Assembly: GCA_001896885.1 (NCBI GenBank)
Contig: MKRJ01000013.1
Location: 247,344-311,343, forward strand
Origin: Rhizobiales bacterium 65-79
Lineage (GTDB): Bacteria; Pseudomonadota; Alphaproteobacteria; Rhizobiales; Rhizobiaceae
Direction: 5' to 3'
Length of the DNA stretch: 64,000 nt
The position numbers and the translations under genes are program-made. Within the stretch, counting starts at the first letter, position 1; each line of letters opens with the position of its first letter. Below the pieces are notes generated by a model. That model made no database searches. It was not told where the DNA came from and was given only the letters and a program-made list of their open reading frames with translations. Shown here one piece after another: positions 45,154-55,067 of the stretch.

Positions 45154-47237
45154 GCGGCTTTCGCGTCAGCGTGGATATAGGCGGGACCTTCACGGACATC
45201 GTGATCGTCGCTCCCGACGGCACGATTCATACCCGCAAGGTTCTGTCGACGCCGGAAGATTACAGCCGCGCCATCGAAGAGGGGCTGATCCGGCTGCTTG
45301 AGGAAACCGGAGTTGCCCCCGGCAAGATCGGACAATTCGCGCATGGCACGACGGTCGCGACCAATGCGATCATCGAACGCAAGGGCGCACGTGTTGCGCT
45401 GGTCACGACGAAGGGTTTTCGCGACGTCCTCGAGCTTGGCCGCTTCCGCTCGCCCCGTCTCTACGACCTCAGTTTCCGCAAGCCCGAGCCGTTGGTCGAA
45501 CGTCGGCTGCGGTTCGAATTGCGCGAGCGCATATCCGCCAGCGGCGCCGTATTGACCTCCCTGGATCATGCCGAGTTGGGTGTGCTTGCCGCCAAACTGA
45601 AGGCCGAGGCTGTGGAAGCGGTAGCTATCTGTTTCCTCAATTCATACGTCAACGACGTTCATGAGATTGCGGTGCGCGACTATCTGGCTGCCGCGATGCC
45701 TGAGGTAGACATCACCGCTTCGGTCGATCTTTTGCCCCAGATCGGCGAATATGAGCGTACCTCCACCACGGTGGTAAACGCTTATCTGATACCGACCATA
45801 CGGCGATATATCGAGGCGCTGAACGGGCGGTTGTCTAGTATGGGCATCCGCTCGCCGCTGGCGATCATGCAGTCGGGCGGAAATCTTCTTTCCGGGCGCC
45901 TTGCCGCGGGGCAGCCCGTGCGCATCATCGAATCCGGCCCGGCGGCGGGCGTCGTCGGAGCGGCGGAGATTTCGCGGCGTTTGCAAGGCGATAGCCTGCT
46001 GCTGCTCGACATCGGCGGCACAACCGCCAAGGCGGCGATCATCCAGGGCGGGTTGCCGGGGCAAACTTCCGAGACGGAGGTGGGCGGCGGCGCGGTCTTG
46101 GGCCACCGGCTGACGCAGGGAGCAGGCTATGTCGTGCAGGTTCCGACGATCGATCTCGCCGAAGTTGGAGCCGGCGGTGGCAGCATTGCCAGGGTCAATG
46201 CCGCCGGAGGGATCGAGGTCGGGCCGAGCAGTGCCGGCGCCATGCCCGGACCAGCCTGCTACAACCAGGGCGGGACCAAAGCGACCGTCACCGATGCCAA
46301 CCTGCTGCTCGGCTATCTCAGTCCGGACACCTTGGTCGGCGGCGATCTCGCCCTGTCGCCGGATCTGGCCGAGGCCGCCATCGGTGAATTGGCGCGCAAG
46401 CTGAACATGTCCCTCACCGATACCGCCTATGGTATCCATCTGATCGCCAATGCCACCATGATGCGAGCGCTCGTCGGCATCTCGTCCGAACGGGGGCTGG
46501 ATCCTGCGGCTTTCACGCTTTTCGCCATTGGCGGTAACGGCAGCATCCACGGGCCCAAGCTTGCCGAGGATCTGGGGATCCGTCGTATCGTCGTGCCGCC
46601 GGCCGCCGGCGTATTTTCGGCTTTGGGCATGCTGCTCGCCAAGACCGAGCATCAACTGGTTGCAGGTTTCTATCGCCCGCTCGCCGGCGCGACAACGCAG
46701 GCTCTCAATAACGAGACCGCGTCACTGCTGGGACGTGTCACCGAGCTTCTCGTCGAGGAGGGTTATACCGATCCCGCTCGCAGAGCCCTCAGACTGGAAG
46801 TCGAGGCGAAATATTCCGGCCAGACCGCGACGCTGTCGATACCGGTTGCCGGAACGGCCTGGGACGAATGCGTGCGCGCAAGGCTCAAGGCCGATTTTGA
46901 TGCCGCTCATCGTGATCTCTACAACTATGCTTCCGAATTCGAGCCGCTACAGCTCGTGGCCTTGAAGGTGTCAGGGCGCGGTCTTGGCGATGAGCCGGGC
47001 ACCACACCGTTACGCCGCAGCCGGGAACGCACTGTTTCCGGTACTCGATCCGCCTATTTCGGAGCCGAAATGGGCTGGAGGGAAGCCAGGCTATTCGGGG
47101 CCGTGGACCTCCGGGAAGGGCCGGTAGCCGGGCCTGCCATCATGGAAGAATACGACACGACCATCATTGTTCGGCCCGGGGTGATCGCCAGTCGTGACGC
47201 ATTGGACAATGTGATCCTGGAGAGGGAGGAGGCCTGA
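45150..47237 (+). CDS. N-methylhydantoinase A-type subunit (HyuA), second copy
   Basis: The 695-residue protein has FRVSVDIGGTFTDIVIV, HGTTVATNAIIERKGARVALVTT and the second phosphate motif LLLDIGGTTAKAAII. It ends with YDTTIIVRPGVIASRDALDN. GTG at 45150 overlaps the M20 stop (GTGA), and the long frame before it only shadows the peptidase. It differs clearly from the 41272-43383 protein and is closer in its motifs to the HyuA half of the fused enzyme. It works with the next gene product. Confidence 0.92.
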   Translation: MSGFRVSVDIGGTFTDIVIVAPDGTIHTRKVLSTPEDYSRAIEEGLIRLLEETGVAPGKIGQFAHGTTVATNAIIERKGARVALVTTKGFRDVLELGRFRSPRLYDLSFRKPEPLVERRLRFELRERISASGAVLTSLDHAELGVLAAKLKAEAVEAVAICFLNSYVNDVHEIAVRDYLAAAMPEVDITASVDLLPQIGEYERTSTTVVNAYLIPTIRRYIEALNGRLSSMGIRSPLAIMQSGGNLLSGRLAAGQPVRIIESGPAAGVVGAAEISRRLQGDSLLLLDIGGTTAKAAIIQGGLPGQTSETEVGGGAVLGHRLTQGAGYVVQVPTIDLAEVGAGGGSIARVNAAGGIEVGPSSAGAMPGPACYNQGGTKATVTDANLLLGYLSPDTLVGGDLALSPDLAEAAIGELARKLNMSLTDTAYGIHLIANATMMRALVGISSERGLDPAAFTLFAIGGNGSIHGPKLAEDLGIRRIVVPPAAGVFSALGMLLAKTEHQLVAGFYRPLAGATTQALNNETASLLGRVTELLVEEGYTDPARRALRLEVEAKYSGQTATLSIPVAGTAWDECVRARLKADFDAAHRDLYNYASEFEPLQLVALKVSGRGLGDEPGTTPLRRSRERTVSGTRSAYFGAEMGWREARLFGAVDLREGPVAGPAIMEEYDTTIIVRPGVIASRDALDNVILEREEA

Positions 47238-48973
47238 TGGCTATCGATCCCGTCCGCCGTGAGCTGATCAAGAACGCGCTCATCACCATCGCCGACAATA
47301 TGATTATGCAAGTGGTGCGCACCTCGCGTTCCACCGTGGTGAAGAACTCACTCGACTTCTCGGCGTCGATTTGTGATGCGCAAGGCAATACGGTGGCGCA
47401 AGGCCTTGCACTGCCGGGTCACTTGGGCGCGACGATGCCGGCTCTGGCGGCATGCCTCCGCCTGTATGAGGGGCGCCTGCGGCCAGGGGATATCCTTGCC
47501 AACAACGATCCCTATTCCGGGGCCAGCCACCTCAACGACATTTTCATGTTCGCGCCAGTCTTTTCCGGGGGGCGGGTGATCGCCTACCTGAGCCTGGTCA
47601 TCCATCATACCGACATGGGTGGCCGGGTCCCCGGCGGCAATGCGACCGACAGCACGGAAATATATCAGGAAGGGCTGCGTCTTCCGCCGCTGCTGTTCCA
47701 CGAGGCGGGCGTGCCGAACGAGACAGCATTCCGCATTCTTGAGGCGAATGTGAGGATGCCCGAGCGTATGCTCGGGGACATCCGGGCCCAGATCGCCGCG
47801 CTGACGGCCGGCGTGGCAGCTTTCGAGATGCTGCTGGCCGAGCAGGGAGCCTCGGTGATCGAAACCTATATGGCCGATCTGATCGCCTATGCCGAGGCGC
47901 TGACCAGAGCCTCGATTGCCGCCCTTCCAGATGGTACGGCCACCTTCGTCGACTACAATGACGACGATGGCACCGGAGGCGATCCGGTGCGGCTCAAGGT
48001 CAGGCTGACGATCCGAGGCGACGAGATCGAGGCAGACTTTACCGGGACTTCGCCGCAGACCAGCGGTGCGACCAATCCGAATTTCTGGTTCACCGCCTCC
48101 CTCACTTATGCCGCGCTGCGCACCATCATGCCGATGGATCTGCCGACAAATGCCGGCTTCTATCGTCCGATCCGGCTTATCGTGCCCGAGGGGTCGTTCC
48201 TGAACCCACGGTTTCCCGCTCCGGTAGGGGCCCGTGGGCAGTCTGGCTACCGTTTGCGGTCCCTGGTGCTCGGTGCCTTGGCGCAACTGGTGCCCGGCCG
48301 TATTCCGGCCTGCACAGGTGGGTCGGAATTTTCGATCGTCATCGCTGGTCGGGACCCTGCCGACGAGCCGTTCTTGATGCTCGAATATCATAACGTCACC
48401 GGCCACGGCGGCGGACCGGCCACAGACGGGCAGGATGCCGGGCCGTTTTGCCTGGGCAATCTGGCCAACGTTCCGGTCGAGGTACAGGAGGCGGAGAACC
48501 CCGTCCTGATCGAGGAATACGCCTTCATTCCAGACAGTGCAGGCCCGGGCGAGTTCCGGGGCTCGCTGGGCATTGCGCGCCAGTATCGGCTGTTGGACGG
48601 GGAGGCGCTGCTGCAAGTCCGGTCGGATCGGCAGAAATTTCCGCCCTACGGACTGTTTGGCGGCGATGCAGGAGGCCCGGGCCGAACCTTCCTTGCGCCG
48701 GCGGGCGGGCAACTGGAGCCGATTCCGGCCAAGGTGATCCGCCAAATCAGTGCAGGTGAGGTCTATCGCGTGGAGATGCCCGGTTCTGGCGGCTACGGCC
48801 CAGCCGTTCGTCGTGATCCCGCCCGGGTGGCGGAGGATGTTCGCCAAGGTAAGTTGAGCATCGCGCATGCCGCCCGGCACTACGGTGTCTGCTGCGATGC
48901 CGGAGGCAAAGTGGATGCCGAGGCCACACGCCGGCTGCGCGCCGCGATGGCCGAGACCACAGAGGAGGCGTGA
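47237..48973 (+). CDS. N-methylhydantoinase B-type subunit (HyuB), second copy
   Basis: The 578-residue HyuB starts RRELIKNALITIADNMIMQVVRTSRSTVVKNSLDFSASI. It carries NNDPYSGASHLNDIFM, HHTDMGG and the closing GSGGYGPAVRRDP. TGATG couples it to hyuA upstream and TGATG again to the aldolase-like gene downstream. The pair should hydrolyse a cyclic amide or lactam with ATP; the ring substrate is unknown. Confidence 0.92.
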   Translation: MAIDPVRRELIKNALITIADNMIMQVVRTSRSTVVKNSLDFSASICDAQGNTVAQGLALPGHLGATMPALAACLRLYEGRLRPGDILANNDPYSGASHLNDIFMFAPVFSGGRVIAYLSLVIHHTDMGGRVPGGNATDSTEIYQEGLRLPPLLFHEAGVPNETAFRILEANVRMPERMLGDIRAQIAALTAGVAAFEMLLAEQGASVIETYMADLIAYAEALTRASIAALPDGTATFVDYNDDDGTGGDPVRLKVRLTIRGDEIEADFTGTSPQTSGATNPNFWFTASLTYAALRTIMPMDLPTNAGFYRPIRLIVPEGSFLNPRFPAPVGARGQSGYRLRSLVLGALAQLVPGRIPACTGGSEFSIVIAGRDPADEPFLMLEYHNVTGHGGGPATDGQDAGPFCLGNLANVPVEVQEAENPVLIEEYAFIPDSAGPGEFRGSLGIARQYRLLDGEALLQVRSDRQKFPPYGLFGGDAGGPGRTFLAPAGGQLEPIPAKVIRQISAGEVYRVEMPGSGGYGPAVRRDPARVAEDVRQGKLSIAHAARHYGVCCDAGGKVDAEATRRLRAAMAETTEEA

Positions 48974-50109
48974 TGGCTATCTTCCGTCCCGCCCGTCCCA
49001 ACGATCCTCTCGACCATGTCGAGACCCCGGCGTTGCTGCTCGATCTCGATGCCCTCGAGGCCAATCTGGCTCAGATGGCCCTGTCAGTGGAGGGGACAGG
49101 CATCGCCCTGCGACCCCATGCAAAGACGCATAAATGCGCGGCGATTGGCCGGCGCCAGATCGCAGCGGGCGCAGTCGGCCTCTGTGTCCAGAAAGTGGGC
49201 GAAGCCGAGGCGCTGATGCATGCCGGCATCACGGATATCCGCGTCACCAATCAGGTGGTCGATCCGCGCAAGATCGCGAGGCTGTGCGCCCTGGCCGAAC
49301 TGGGGCGGATATCGGTTTGTGCCGACAGCCTCGAACAGCTTCCGCTTCTGGATGCGGCAGCACGCGATGCGCGCATCCGTTTGCCGGTGCTGGTCGAGAT
49401 CGACGTCGGCTCGGGCCGCTGCGGTACGCGGCCTGGGGTCCCCGCTGCCGAACTGGCTACTGCCATCGCGGGGAGCAGGCATCTCGCTTTCGAAGGGATC
49501 CAAGCCTATCACGGCAGGGCGCAGCATCTTCGTCATGCCTCGGAACGACAGGAGGCCGTCGATGGAGCCGTCGAGGCCTGCCGCCGGACTCTCGACGCCT
49601 TGGCTGTTCGGGGCATCGATTGCCCCGTCGTCACCGGCGCCGGCACCGGCACCTATCCGCTCGAAGCGGCTTCGGGCGTTTACACCGAGATCCAGCCGGG
49701 CAGCTACTGTGTGATGGATCTGGACTATGGCGCCGATCTCGACGCCGAGGGATGTCGTTACGACGAAGGGGGATCGCCATTCAGACAGGCGATGCATGTC
49801 CTTACGACGGTTATCAGCCGACCGCTGCCAGACCTTATGGTCACCGATGTCGGCCACAAAGGAGTGGCTGTCGACCGCGGCCTTCCCGCCGTCGCCGGGC
49901 GACCAGACCTCATCTGTACCGGCGCCTCGGACGAGCACCTCAAATTCACCTGCACCGATCCGGCCTCGGCACCACGGATCGGTGAGCGATTGGCATTGGT
50001 GCCGGGCCATTGCGATCCGACGGTCGACCGGCACGCACATTTCGTCTGCATCCGGAACGGCGTCGTTCGCGCACTTTGGCCGATCGAGGCAAAGGGAGCG
50101 TTCCACTAA
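48973..50109 (+). CDS. D-threonine aldolase-like PLP enzyme (alanine racemase N-domain fold)
   Basis: The 378-residue protein has the PLP TIM-barrel start DHVETPALLLDLDALEANL with Schiff-base Lys51 in RPHAKTHK. The C-terminal metal motif GHCDPTVDRH is typical of D-threonine aldolases, D-serine dehydratases and 3-hydroxy-D-aspartate aldolases. Such enzymes cleave beta-hydroxy D-amino acids (for example to glycine plus an aldehyde) or dehydrate them. AGGAGG precedes ATG 48973. The preceding GTG at 48970 is also possible. In this operon it suggests that the peptide-like substrate yields a beta-hydroxy D-amino acid. Confidence 0.87.
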   Translation: MAIFRPARPNDPLDHVETPALLLDLDALEANLAQMALSVEGTGIALRPHAKTHKCAAIGRRQIAAGAVGLCVQKVGEAEALMHAGITDIRVTNQVVDPRKIARLCALAELGRISVCADSLEQLPLLDAAARDARIRLPVLVEIDVGSGRCGTRPGVPAAELATAIAGSRHLAFEGIQAYHGRAQHLRHASERQEAVDGAVEACRRTLDALAVRGIDCPVVTGAGTGTYPLEAASGVYTEIQPGSYCVMDLDYGADLDAEGCRYDEGGSPFRQAMHVLTTVISRPLPDLMVTDVGHKGVAVDRGLPAVAGRPDLICTGASDEHLKFTCTDPASAPRIGERLALVPGHCDPTVDRHAHFVCIRNGVVRALWPIEAKGAFH

Positions 50110-50178
50110 CGGGTTCTCTCGATCTGAACTCGAACGACCAGGAAATTACCAAAACCACTAACAGGGGAATCCAGACAG

Positions 50179-51753
50179 ATGAGAAACCGCAGCCTGACAG
50201 CCCTCCTTTTCGGAGCGATCCTGACCATTCAACCATTGAGCGCCTACGCCGAAGATCTGGTGATGGCCGTCAAGGCGGGCGCCGATACGGCCGACCCGCA
50301 ATATTCCTCCCTATCACCCACGATCTCGGAGATGCGCAACATCTACGAGACGCTGATTGCCGGAGATGCCAAGCAGAACCCGACGCCGGCACTCGCCGAA
50401 TCCTGGAAAGCGGTCAACGATACCACTTGGGAGTTTCACCTGCGCCACGGCGTGAAATGGCACAACGGCCAGGATTTCTCCGCGAAGGACGTGAAATTTT
50501 CTCTCGACCGGGTACCGCAGGCAGCCGGGCCGGCCAGTTATCTGATGTACACCCGCGATATTCAGAAGGTCGAGATCGTCGACGACTACACGATCCGCAT
50601 TACTACCCCGCACCCGGCGGCGAATCTGCCAAGCTCTATTGGTCGTATATTTATCGTGAACGCCGATGTCGTGGGCAAACTGAAGGGAGCCGAGCTCAAC
50701 GATCCCGCGAAAGCGATCGGTACGGGTCCCTACAAGTTCGTTTCCTGGACCGCGAATGACAAGATGGAGCTGACCCGCTTCGACGACTATTGGGGCGGCA
50801 AGGCTCCGTGGAAAAACGTCACCATTCGCGAGATACCGAACGACTCGGCGCGGATGTCGGCACTGCTTGCAGGCGATGTCGACTTCGTCAACCAGGTACA
50901 GCCGGCCGATGTCGGGATGCTCGAAAAACGCAAGGGCATCAAGGTCTTCTCCGGGCCATCCGCCTTCAATTTCCTGCTCTTCACGGACATGCGGAAGACT
51001 TCACCCAAGGTAACCGACAAGGCGGGGAAACCGCTCGATACCAACCCATTTCTGAAGCCCGAAGTGAGACAGGCGATCTCTGAATCGATTGATCGTCAGC
51101 TTCTGGTCGACCGCCTTATGGATGGACAGGGCAGCGTCGCGACCCAGGCAGTGCCAGAAGGAATCATCGGCTACAATCCATCGATCCCCAAGCCGGTCTA
51201 CGATCCCGCGCATGCGAAGGAGCTGCTGGCCAAGGCCGGCTATCCTGATGGTTTCGGTGTCGAGCTGACCTGTACCTCGGACCGGTTGCCCAACGACGGC
51301 CGCATCTGCGAAGGTCTGGGCCAGTTTCTGACGCGCATCGGTATTGCCGTGAAGGTCAATGCGATTCCGCGGTCCGTCTTCTTCTCGAAGCGTGCGGCAG
51401 GCGATTTCAGCCTCTTCATGCACGGCTGGGGCACGGTGACGGGCGAGACCTCCCAGGTTCTGGAGCCGCTCCTGCACACCAACGATCGCGCCGCCGGCGC
51501 GGGTTCGTGGAACGTCTACGGCTATTCAAATCCGAAAATGGACGCGGACGTAGACGGGGCAAACCAGCAGATCGATCCGGCAAAGCGTAAGGCGATGCTG
51601 GAAGACGCGATGAAGCTGGTGGTGAGCGACCGAGCGATGATCCCGCTGGTCAACATCAACACCATCACGGCAGCGCGCTCGGACAAGATTTCGGACTTCA
51701 CGCCGCGCCTGGATGAAGACACCCTGCCGTGGTTCATCAAGCCAGCTAAATGA
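50179..51753 (+). CDS. Peptide-type ABC transporter substrate-binding protein
   Basis: The 524-residue solute-binding family 5 protein has a signal peptide (MRNRSLTALLFGAILTIQPL, cleavage near SAYAEDL). Family segments are IYETLIAGD, WEFHLRHGVKWHNGQDFSAKDVKFSLDRV and AIGTGPYKFVSW. It lies 69 bp after the aldolase gene within the rightward operon. It should deliver a peptide-like substrate to the permeases at 55068-56938. Confidence 0.92.
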   Translation: MRNRSLTALLFGAILTIQPLSAYAEDLVMAVKAGADTADPQYSSLSPTISEMRNIYETLIAGDAKQNPTPALAESWKAVNDTTWEFHLRHGVKWHNGQDFSAKDVKFSLDRVPQAAGPASYLMYTRDIQKVEIVDDYTIRITTPHPAANLPSSIGRIFIVNADVVGKLKGAELNDPAKAIGTGPYKFVSWTANDKMELTRFDDYWGGKAPWKNVTIREIPNDSARMSALLAGDVDFVNQVQPADVGMLEKRKGIKVFSGPSAFNFLLFTDMRKTSPKVTDKAGKPLDTNPFLKPEVRQAISESIDRQLLVDRLMDGQGSVATQAVPEGIIGYNPSIPKPVYDPAHAKELLAKAGYPDGFGVELTCTSDRLPNDGRICEGLGQFLTRIGIAVKVNAIPRSVFFSKRAAGDFSLFMHGWGTVTGETSQVLEPLLHTNDRAAGAGSWNVYGYSNPKMDADVDGANQQIDPAKRKAMLEDAMKLVVSDRAMIPLVNINTITAARSDKISDFTPRLDEDTLPWFIKPAK

Positions 51754-51843
51754 GTTTGAGCGCCTGATCAGGCACCTTTTGCGCCATCCGTGATACTTGC
51801 CCTGGCCGCCCGCGCGGCCCGGGCACATTCGAAGGAGCCCATA

Positions 51844-53613
51844 ATGTTCTCCGATCCTGTCGCGAAGGAGATCCTCGGCGCACTGTCGGCCGAGCGGGTG
51901 CGGCGCACCGTCGAGACAATCACGGAGAACATACCCACCCGTCTTGCCGGTTCGGAAAACGGCCGCCGAATGGCGGAGTTCACTGCCCGTGTTCTCACCG
52001 AAGTAGGCGCAGCGGGTCGCGTGGTGAATTTGCCCGGTCTCGTCAGTTTCCCGGGCGAGGGGCGACTGAAATTGGATGGAGAAATCTTCACCGGCAGTAC
52101 GCTCGGCCAATCGGCACCGAGTATCCCGGGCGGTACGGCGGGCCGCCTCGTCGATGTCGGACCAGGCGACGCCAGGGCTCTGGCCGAAGCAGCACGTCGC
52201 CTCGGCCAAGAGGATCTTACTGGTTGCCTCTTGCTTTCCGACCTCGCCAGTCACCCTCCGCGCCAGGAAAAGCTGCGCCTGGCGCAGGCTGCTGGTGCAG
52301 TGGGCTGCGTCATGATGAATTTCGGCCCCGACGACGGCACGGCGATACCCTTCGGTTCGGTCAAGGCTGCCTGGGGCAATCCCGAAGCCGGAAACTATGC
52401 CGCCGAGGTGCCGTCCATTCCGGCGATCGGGCTGTCGCGACGCGACGGAACGGCGCTCAGGGTGCAACTCGCATCGAACGCGCCGGAGGGCCGGATCGAG
52501 GCCGAGGTCGAGAACGACTGGCGTGAGATCCAAATTACCCTGGGTGAAATCGCCAGCGGACAGGCGAGCGAATTCGTGCTGGTCGGCGGCCATCAGGACA
52601 GCTGGTTCGGCCCGCAGGCCACCGACAATGCGGCCGGGACCGCCTGCATCCTCGAGATTGCACGTGTCTTTGCGCCCCATTCCGACCGGCTGCTTCGCGG
52701 GCTCGTATTCGGCTGTTGGCAGGGCCATGAGACCGGAACGATGATCGGTTCCTCTTGGATCGCGGATCAGGAATGGGATCGACTTTCGCGCGGGGCGGTG
52801 GCCTACCTCCAGATCGATGAACCGGGCTGTGTCGGGACGACACGTTGGGACGTCTCCTCAAATGCCGAGTTGCGTGCATTTCACGAGGAAATCGAGGATG
52901 AATTGCTGGACGGCAGAGCAAGGATCTGGCGGAAGGCAGCAAAGATGGGGGATGCCTCATTCCTTGGCTTGGGCATCCCGATGATTGCCGCCCAAGGCGG
53001 CTTCACGGACGAGGAGATCGCCAAGGCGGGCTCGCGAGGGTGGTGGCACCATTCAGTGCACAATACCATTGACAAGCTCGACTGGGACGAAGTCGCGCTG
53101 CATTTGCGGCTCTATGCCGGCTACCTATGGCGGCTTTGCACGGTGCCTATTCTTCCTTACCGGTTTGCTCCCGCCGCCGCGGCTCTGACGGAGGCGATCG
53201 ATACCTTGCCCGACGCCCCGATGGGTATCGACACTCGACGGCTGGGCCAGGCTGCTTGGCACCTCGCCGGACTGCTCGGCCGGGTCGACGCGCGTTTGGC
53301 AGCCGTCGGAAAAAGTGCCGCGGTCGCGGACAATCGCGCGGCGAAAATAAATGACCTTGTGCGGCACATCGCGCGCGAACTGGTTCCGCTCTCAACGACG
53401 GTTGCCGGTCGCTATGGGCAGGATCCTTACGGCTATTCGCCACTAGCGGCCCCGATCCCTGCGATCGCGGGACTCGCGGAGCTGGAGGCTATTGCCGAAG
53501 GAGAGCCGCGCTTGCTGGCGCTGACCCGATTGCGCAGGGCGCGCAACCGCGTCGCCGACGCAGTGAGCGAGGCTGCCTTCTTCGCAGAACTTCTGCTTGG
53601 AGAACTCGATTGA
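51844..53613 (+). CDS. M28-family metallopeptidase
   Basis: The 589-residue aminopeptidase/carboxypeptidase-like protein has an inserted PA-like region (about 95-190). The M28 zinc ligands are all visible: GGHQDSWFG, ATDNAAG, WQGHETGTM, LQIDEPG and the late His in HHSVHNTIDKLDWDE. No signal peptide is seen, so it should act in the cytoplasm on imported peptides. ATG 51844 has AAGGAG 7 bp upstream, whereas a GTG at 51790 does not fit as well. A helical C-terminal extension (about 470-589) is of unknown role. Confidence 0.87.
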   Translation: MFSDPVAKEILGALSAERVRRTVETITENIPTRLAGSENGRRMAEFTARVLTEVGAAGRVVNLPGLVSFPGEGRLKLDGEIFTGSTLGQSAPSIPGGTAGRLVDVGPGDARALAEAARRLGQEDLTGCLLLSDLASHPPRQEKLRLAQAAGAVGCVMMNFGPDDGTAIPFGSVKAAWGNPEAGNYAAEVPSIPAIGLSRRDGTALRVQLASNAPEGRIEAEVENDWREIQITLGEIASGQASEFVLVGGHQDSWFGPQATDNAAGTACILEIARVFAPHSDRLLRGLVFGCWQGHETGTMIGSSWIADQEWDRLSRGAVAYLQIDEPGCVGTTRWDVSSNAELRAFHEEIEDELLDGRARIWRKAAKMGDASFLGLGIPMIAAQGGFTDEEIAKAGSRGWWHHSVHNTIDKLDWDEVALHLRLYAGYLWRLCTVPILPYRFAPAAAALTEAIDTLPDAPMGIDTRRLGQAAWHLAGLLGRVDARLAAVGKSAAVADNRAAKINDLVRHIARELVPLSTTVAGRYGQDPYGYSPLAAPIPAIAGLAELEAIAEGEPRLLALTRLRRARNRVADAVSEAAFFAELLLGELD

Positions 53614-55025
53614 CCGTTCGCAATATGACTGCTTCGGAGGCTGCCGCCCGGGTCGCGAACGATCTCGCCGCCCGCCGCGACGAAATCCTTGAGTGCATCG
53701 CCGCCTTCGTACGTATTCCCAGCATCTCTGCAATCTCGCCGACATCGCCGGCGATGCATCAGGCGCTCGACTTTCTGCGCGACAGGATCGCTGGCTCCGA
53801 TCTCGGCAACGTCCAGCTTCTCTCGGCCGGCTCGGGGCACCCGACCTTCTACGCCGACTGGCTAGGCGCGCCCGGTGCGCCCACGATCATGATCTATGGC
53901 CATTACGATGTTCAGCCCGCCCATAGGGACGACGGGTGGCTCTCAGATCCCTTCATGCCGGAGATCCGCGACGATCGAATCTACGGCCGCGGCACCTCGG
54001 ACGTGAAGGGCAGTACGATAATCGCATTCGAGACGGTGTTGGCGTGGCTGCGCGTTGCCGATGGATGTCCCGTCAACGTAAAGCTGTTCATCGAAGGCGA
54101 GGAAGAAATCGGCAGCCCGAGCCTGCCGACGATCGTTCAGCAGAACCGCGGGCTGTTGGCGGCGGACGCCGTGCTGTCGGCCGACGGCGGGCGGGCACTG
54201 CCGGGTTTCCCTTCGCTCTATGTCGGCGCGCGCGGACTTGCCAGCCTCGAATTGACGCTGACCACGGCGTCAAGCGATCTGCATTCCGGTCGCTTCGGCG
54301 GTGCGACGCGCAATGCCATCGCGGAGATGGCGCGCCTGGTCAGCTCGCTCCACCATGCCGACGGCTCGATCGCAGTCGCGGGTTTCGAGGACGACATGAC
54401 TCCGATTTCTCCCGACGATATCAAACAGGCTACCGCCTTCCCCTTCGACGCGGCGGAGCACTACGCGGGTTTCCATGGCGTGGAAGGCGGAGACCCCGCA
54501 CGCACCCCTTGGGAGCGGATGACACTCTACCCCACCATCGAGCCAAACGGGATCTGGGGTGGCTATACCGGTCTCGGAGTCAAGACGGTGATCCCCGCGA
54601 TGGCGCACGCCAAGCTGACGATGCGCCTCGTTGCCGGGCAGGATCCGGCCCGGGCGAGAGCCCGTGTAGAGACGCATCTGCGCGCTCTATTGCCGGAAGG
54701 CGTCAGGCTCGAGGTCAGCCACGGTGGTGACGCCCGCGCATTTTCGCTTCGCCTGGATCATCCGCTCCTCCTTGCGGCGGAGGAGGTCGTCACGCTTCGT
54801 CGCGGCCGTCCGCCGCTTCGCGTGCGCAGCGGTGGCACCGTTCCCTTCACACAGATCTTTCAGGAGGTGCTTGGCATCGATACGCTCATGTTCGGCTTGG
54901 CTACGGGCGACGAGAATGCGCATGCTCCCAATGAATTCTTCCGGCTGGAAGCGCTGGATGAAGGCCTTGCCACATGGCCGGCGCTGCTGGCGAAAGTAGG
55001 CCAGCTGTCTGCGGAAGCCTTCTGA
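53610..55025 (+). CDS. M20-family metallopeptidase, second copy (dipeptidase-like)
   Basis: The 471-residue enzyme has H98-x-D100 in YGHYDVQPA, the metal Asp in GRGTSDVKG, FIEGEEEIGSP and the late ENAHAPNEFF histidine, all as in active M20 dipeptidases. TTG at 53610 has GGAG 7 bp upstream and overlaps the M28 stop (TTGA); an ATG at 53625 is an alternative. With the first M20 and the M28 enzyme it gives this operon three peptidases. Confidence 0.9.
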   Translation: MTVRNMTASEAAARVANDLAARRDEILECIAAFVRIPSISAISPTSPAMHQALDFLRDRIAGSDLGNVQLLSAGSGHPTFYADWLGAPGAPTIMIYGHYDVQPAHRDDGWLSDPFMPEIRDDRIYGRGTSDVKGSTIIAFETVLAWLRVADGCPVNVKLFIEGEEEIGSPSLPTIVQQNRGLLAADAVLSADGGRALPGFPSLYVGARGLASLELTLTTASSDLHSGRFGGATRNAIAEMARLVSSLHHADGSIAVAGFEDDMTPISPDDIKQATAFPFDAAEHYAGFHGVEGGDPARTPWERMTLYPTIEPNGIWGGYTGLGVKTVIPAMAHAKLTMRLVAGQDPARARARVETHLRALLPEGVRLEVSHGGDARAFSLRLDHPLLLAAEEVVTLRRGRPPLRVRSGGTVPFTQIFQEVLGIDTLMFGLATGDENAHAPNEFFRLEALDEGLATWPALLAKVGQLSAEAF

Positions 55026-55067
55026 GCCGATGCGGAGCCGATCCCGCTCTACATCGAGGACGCGCCC

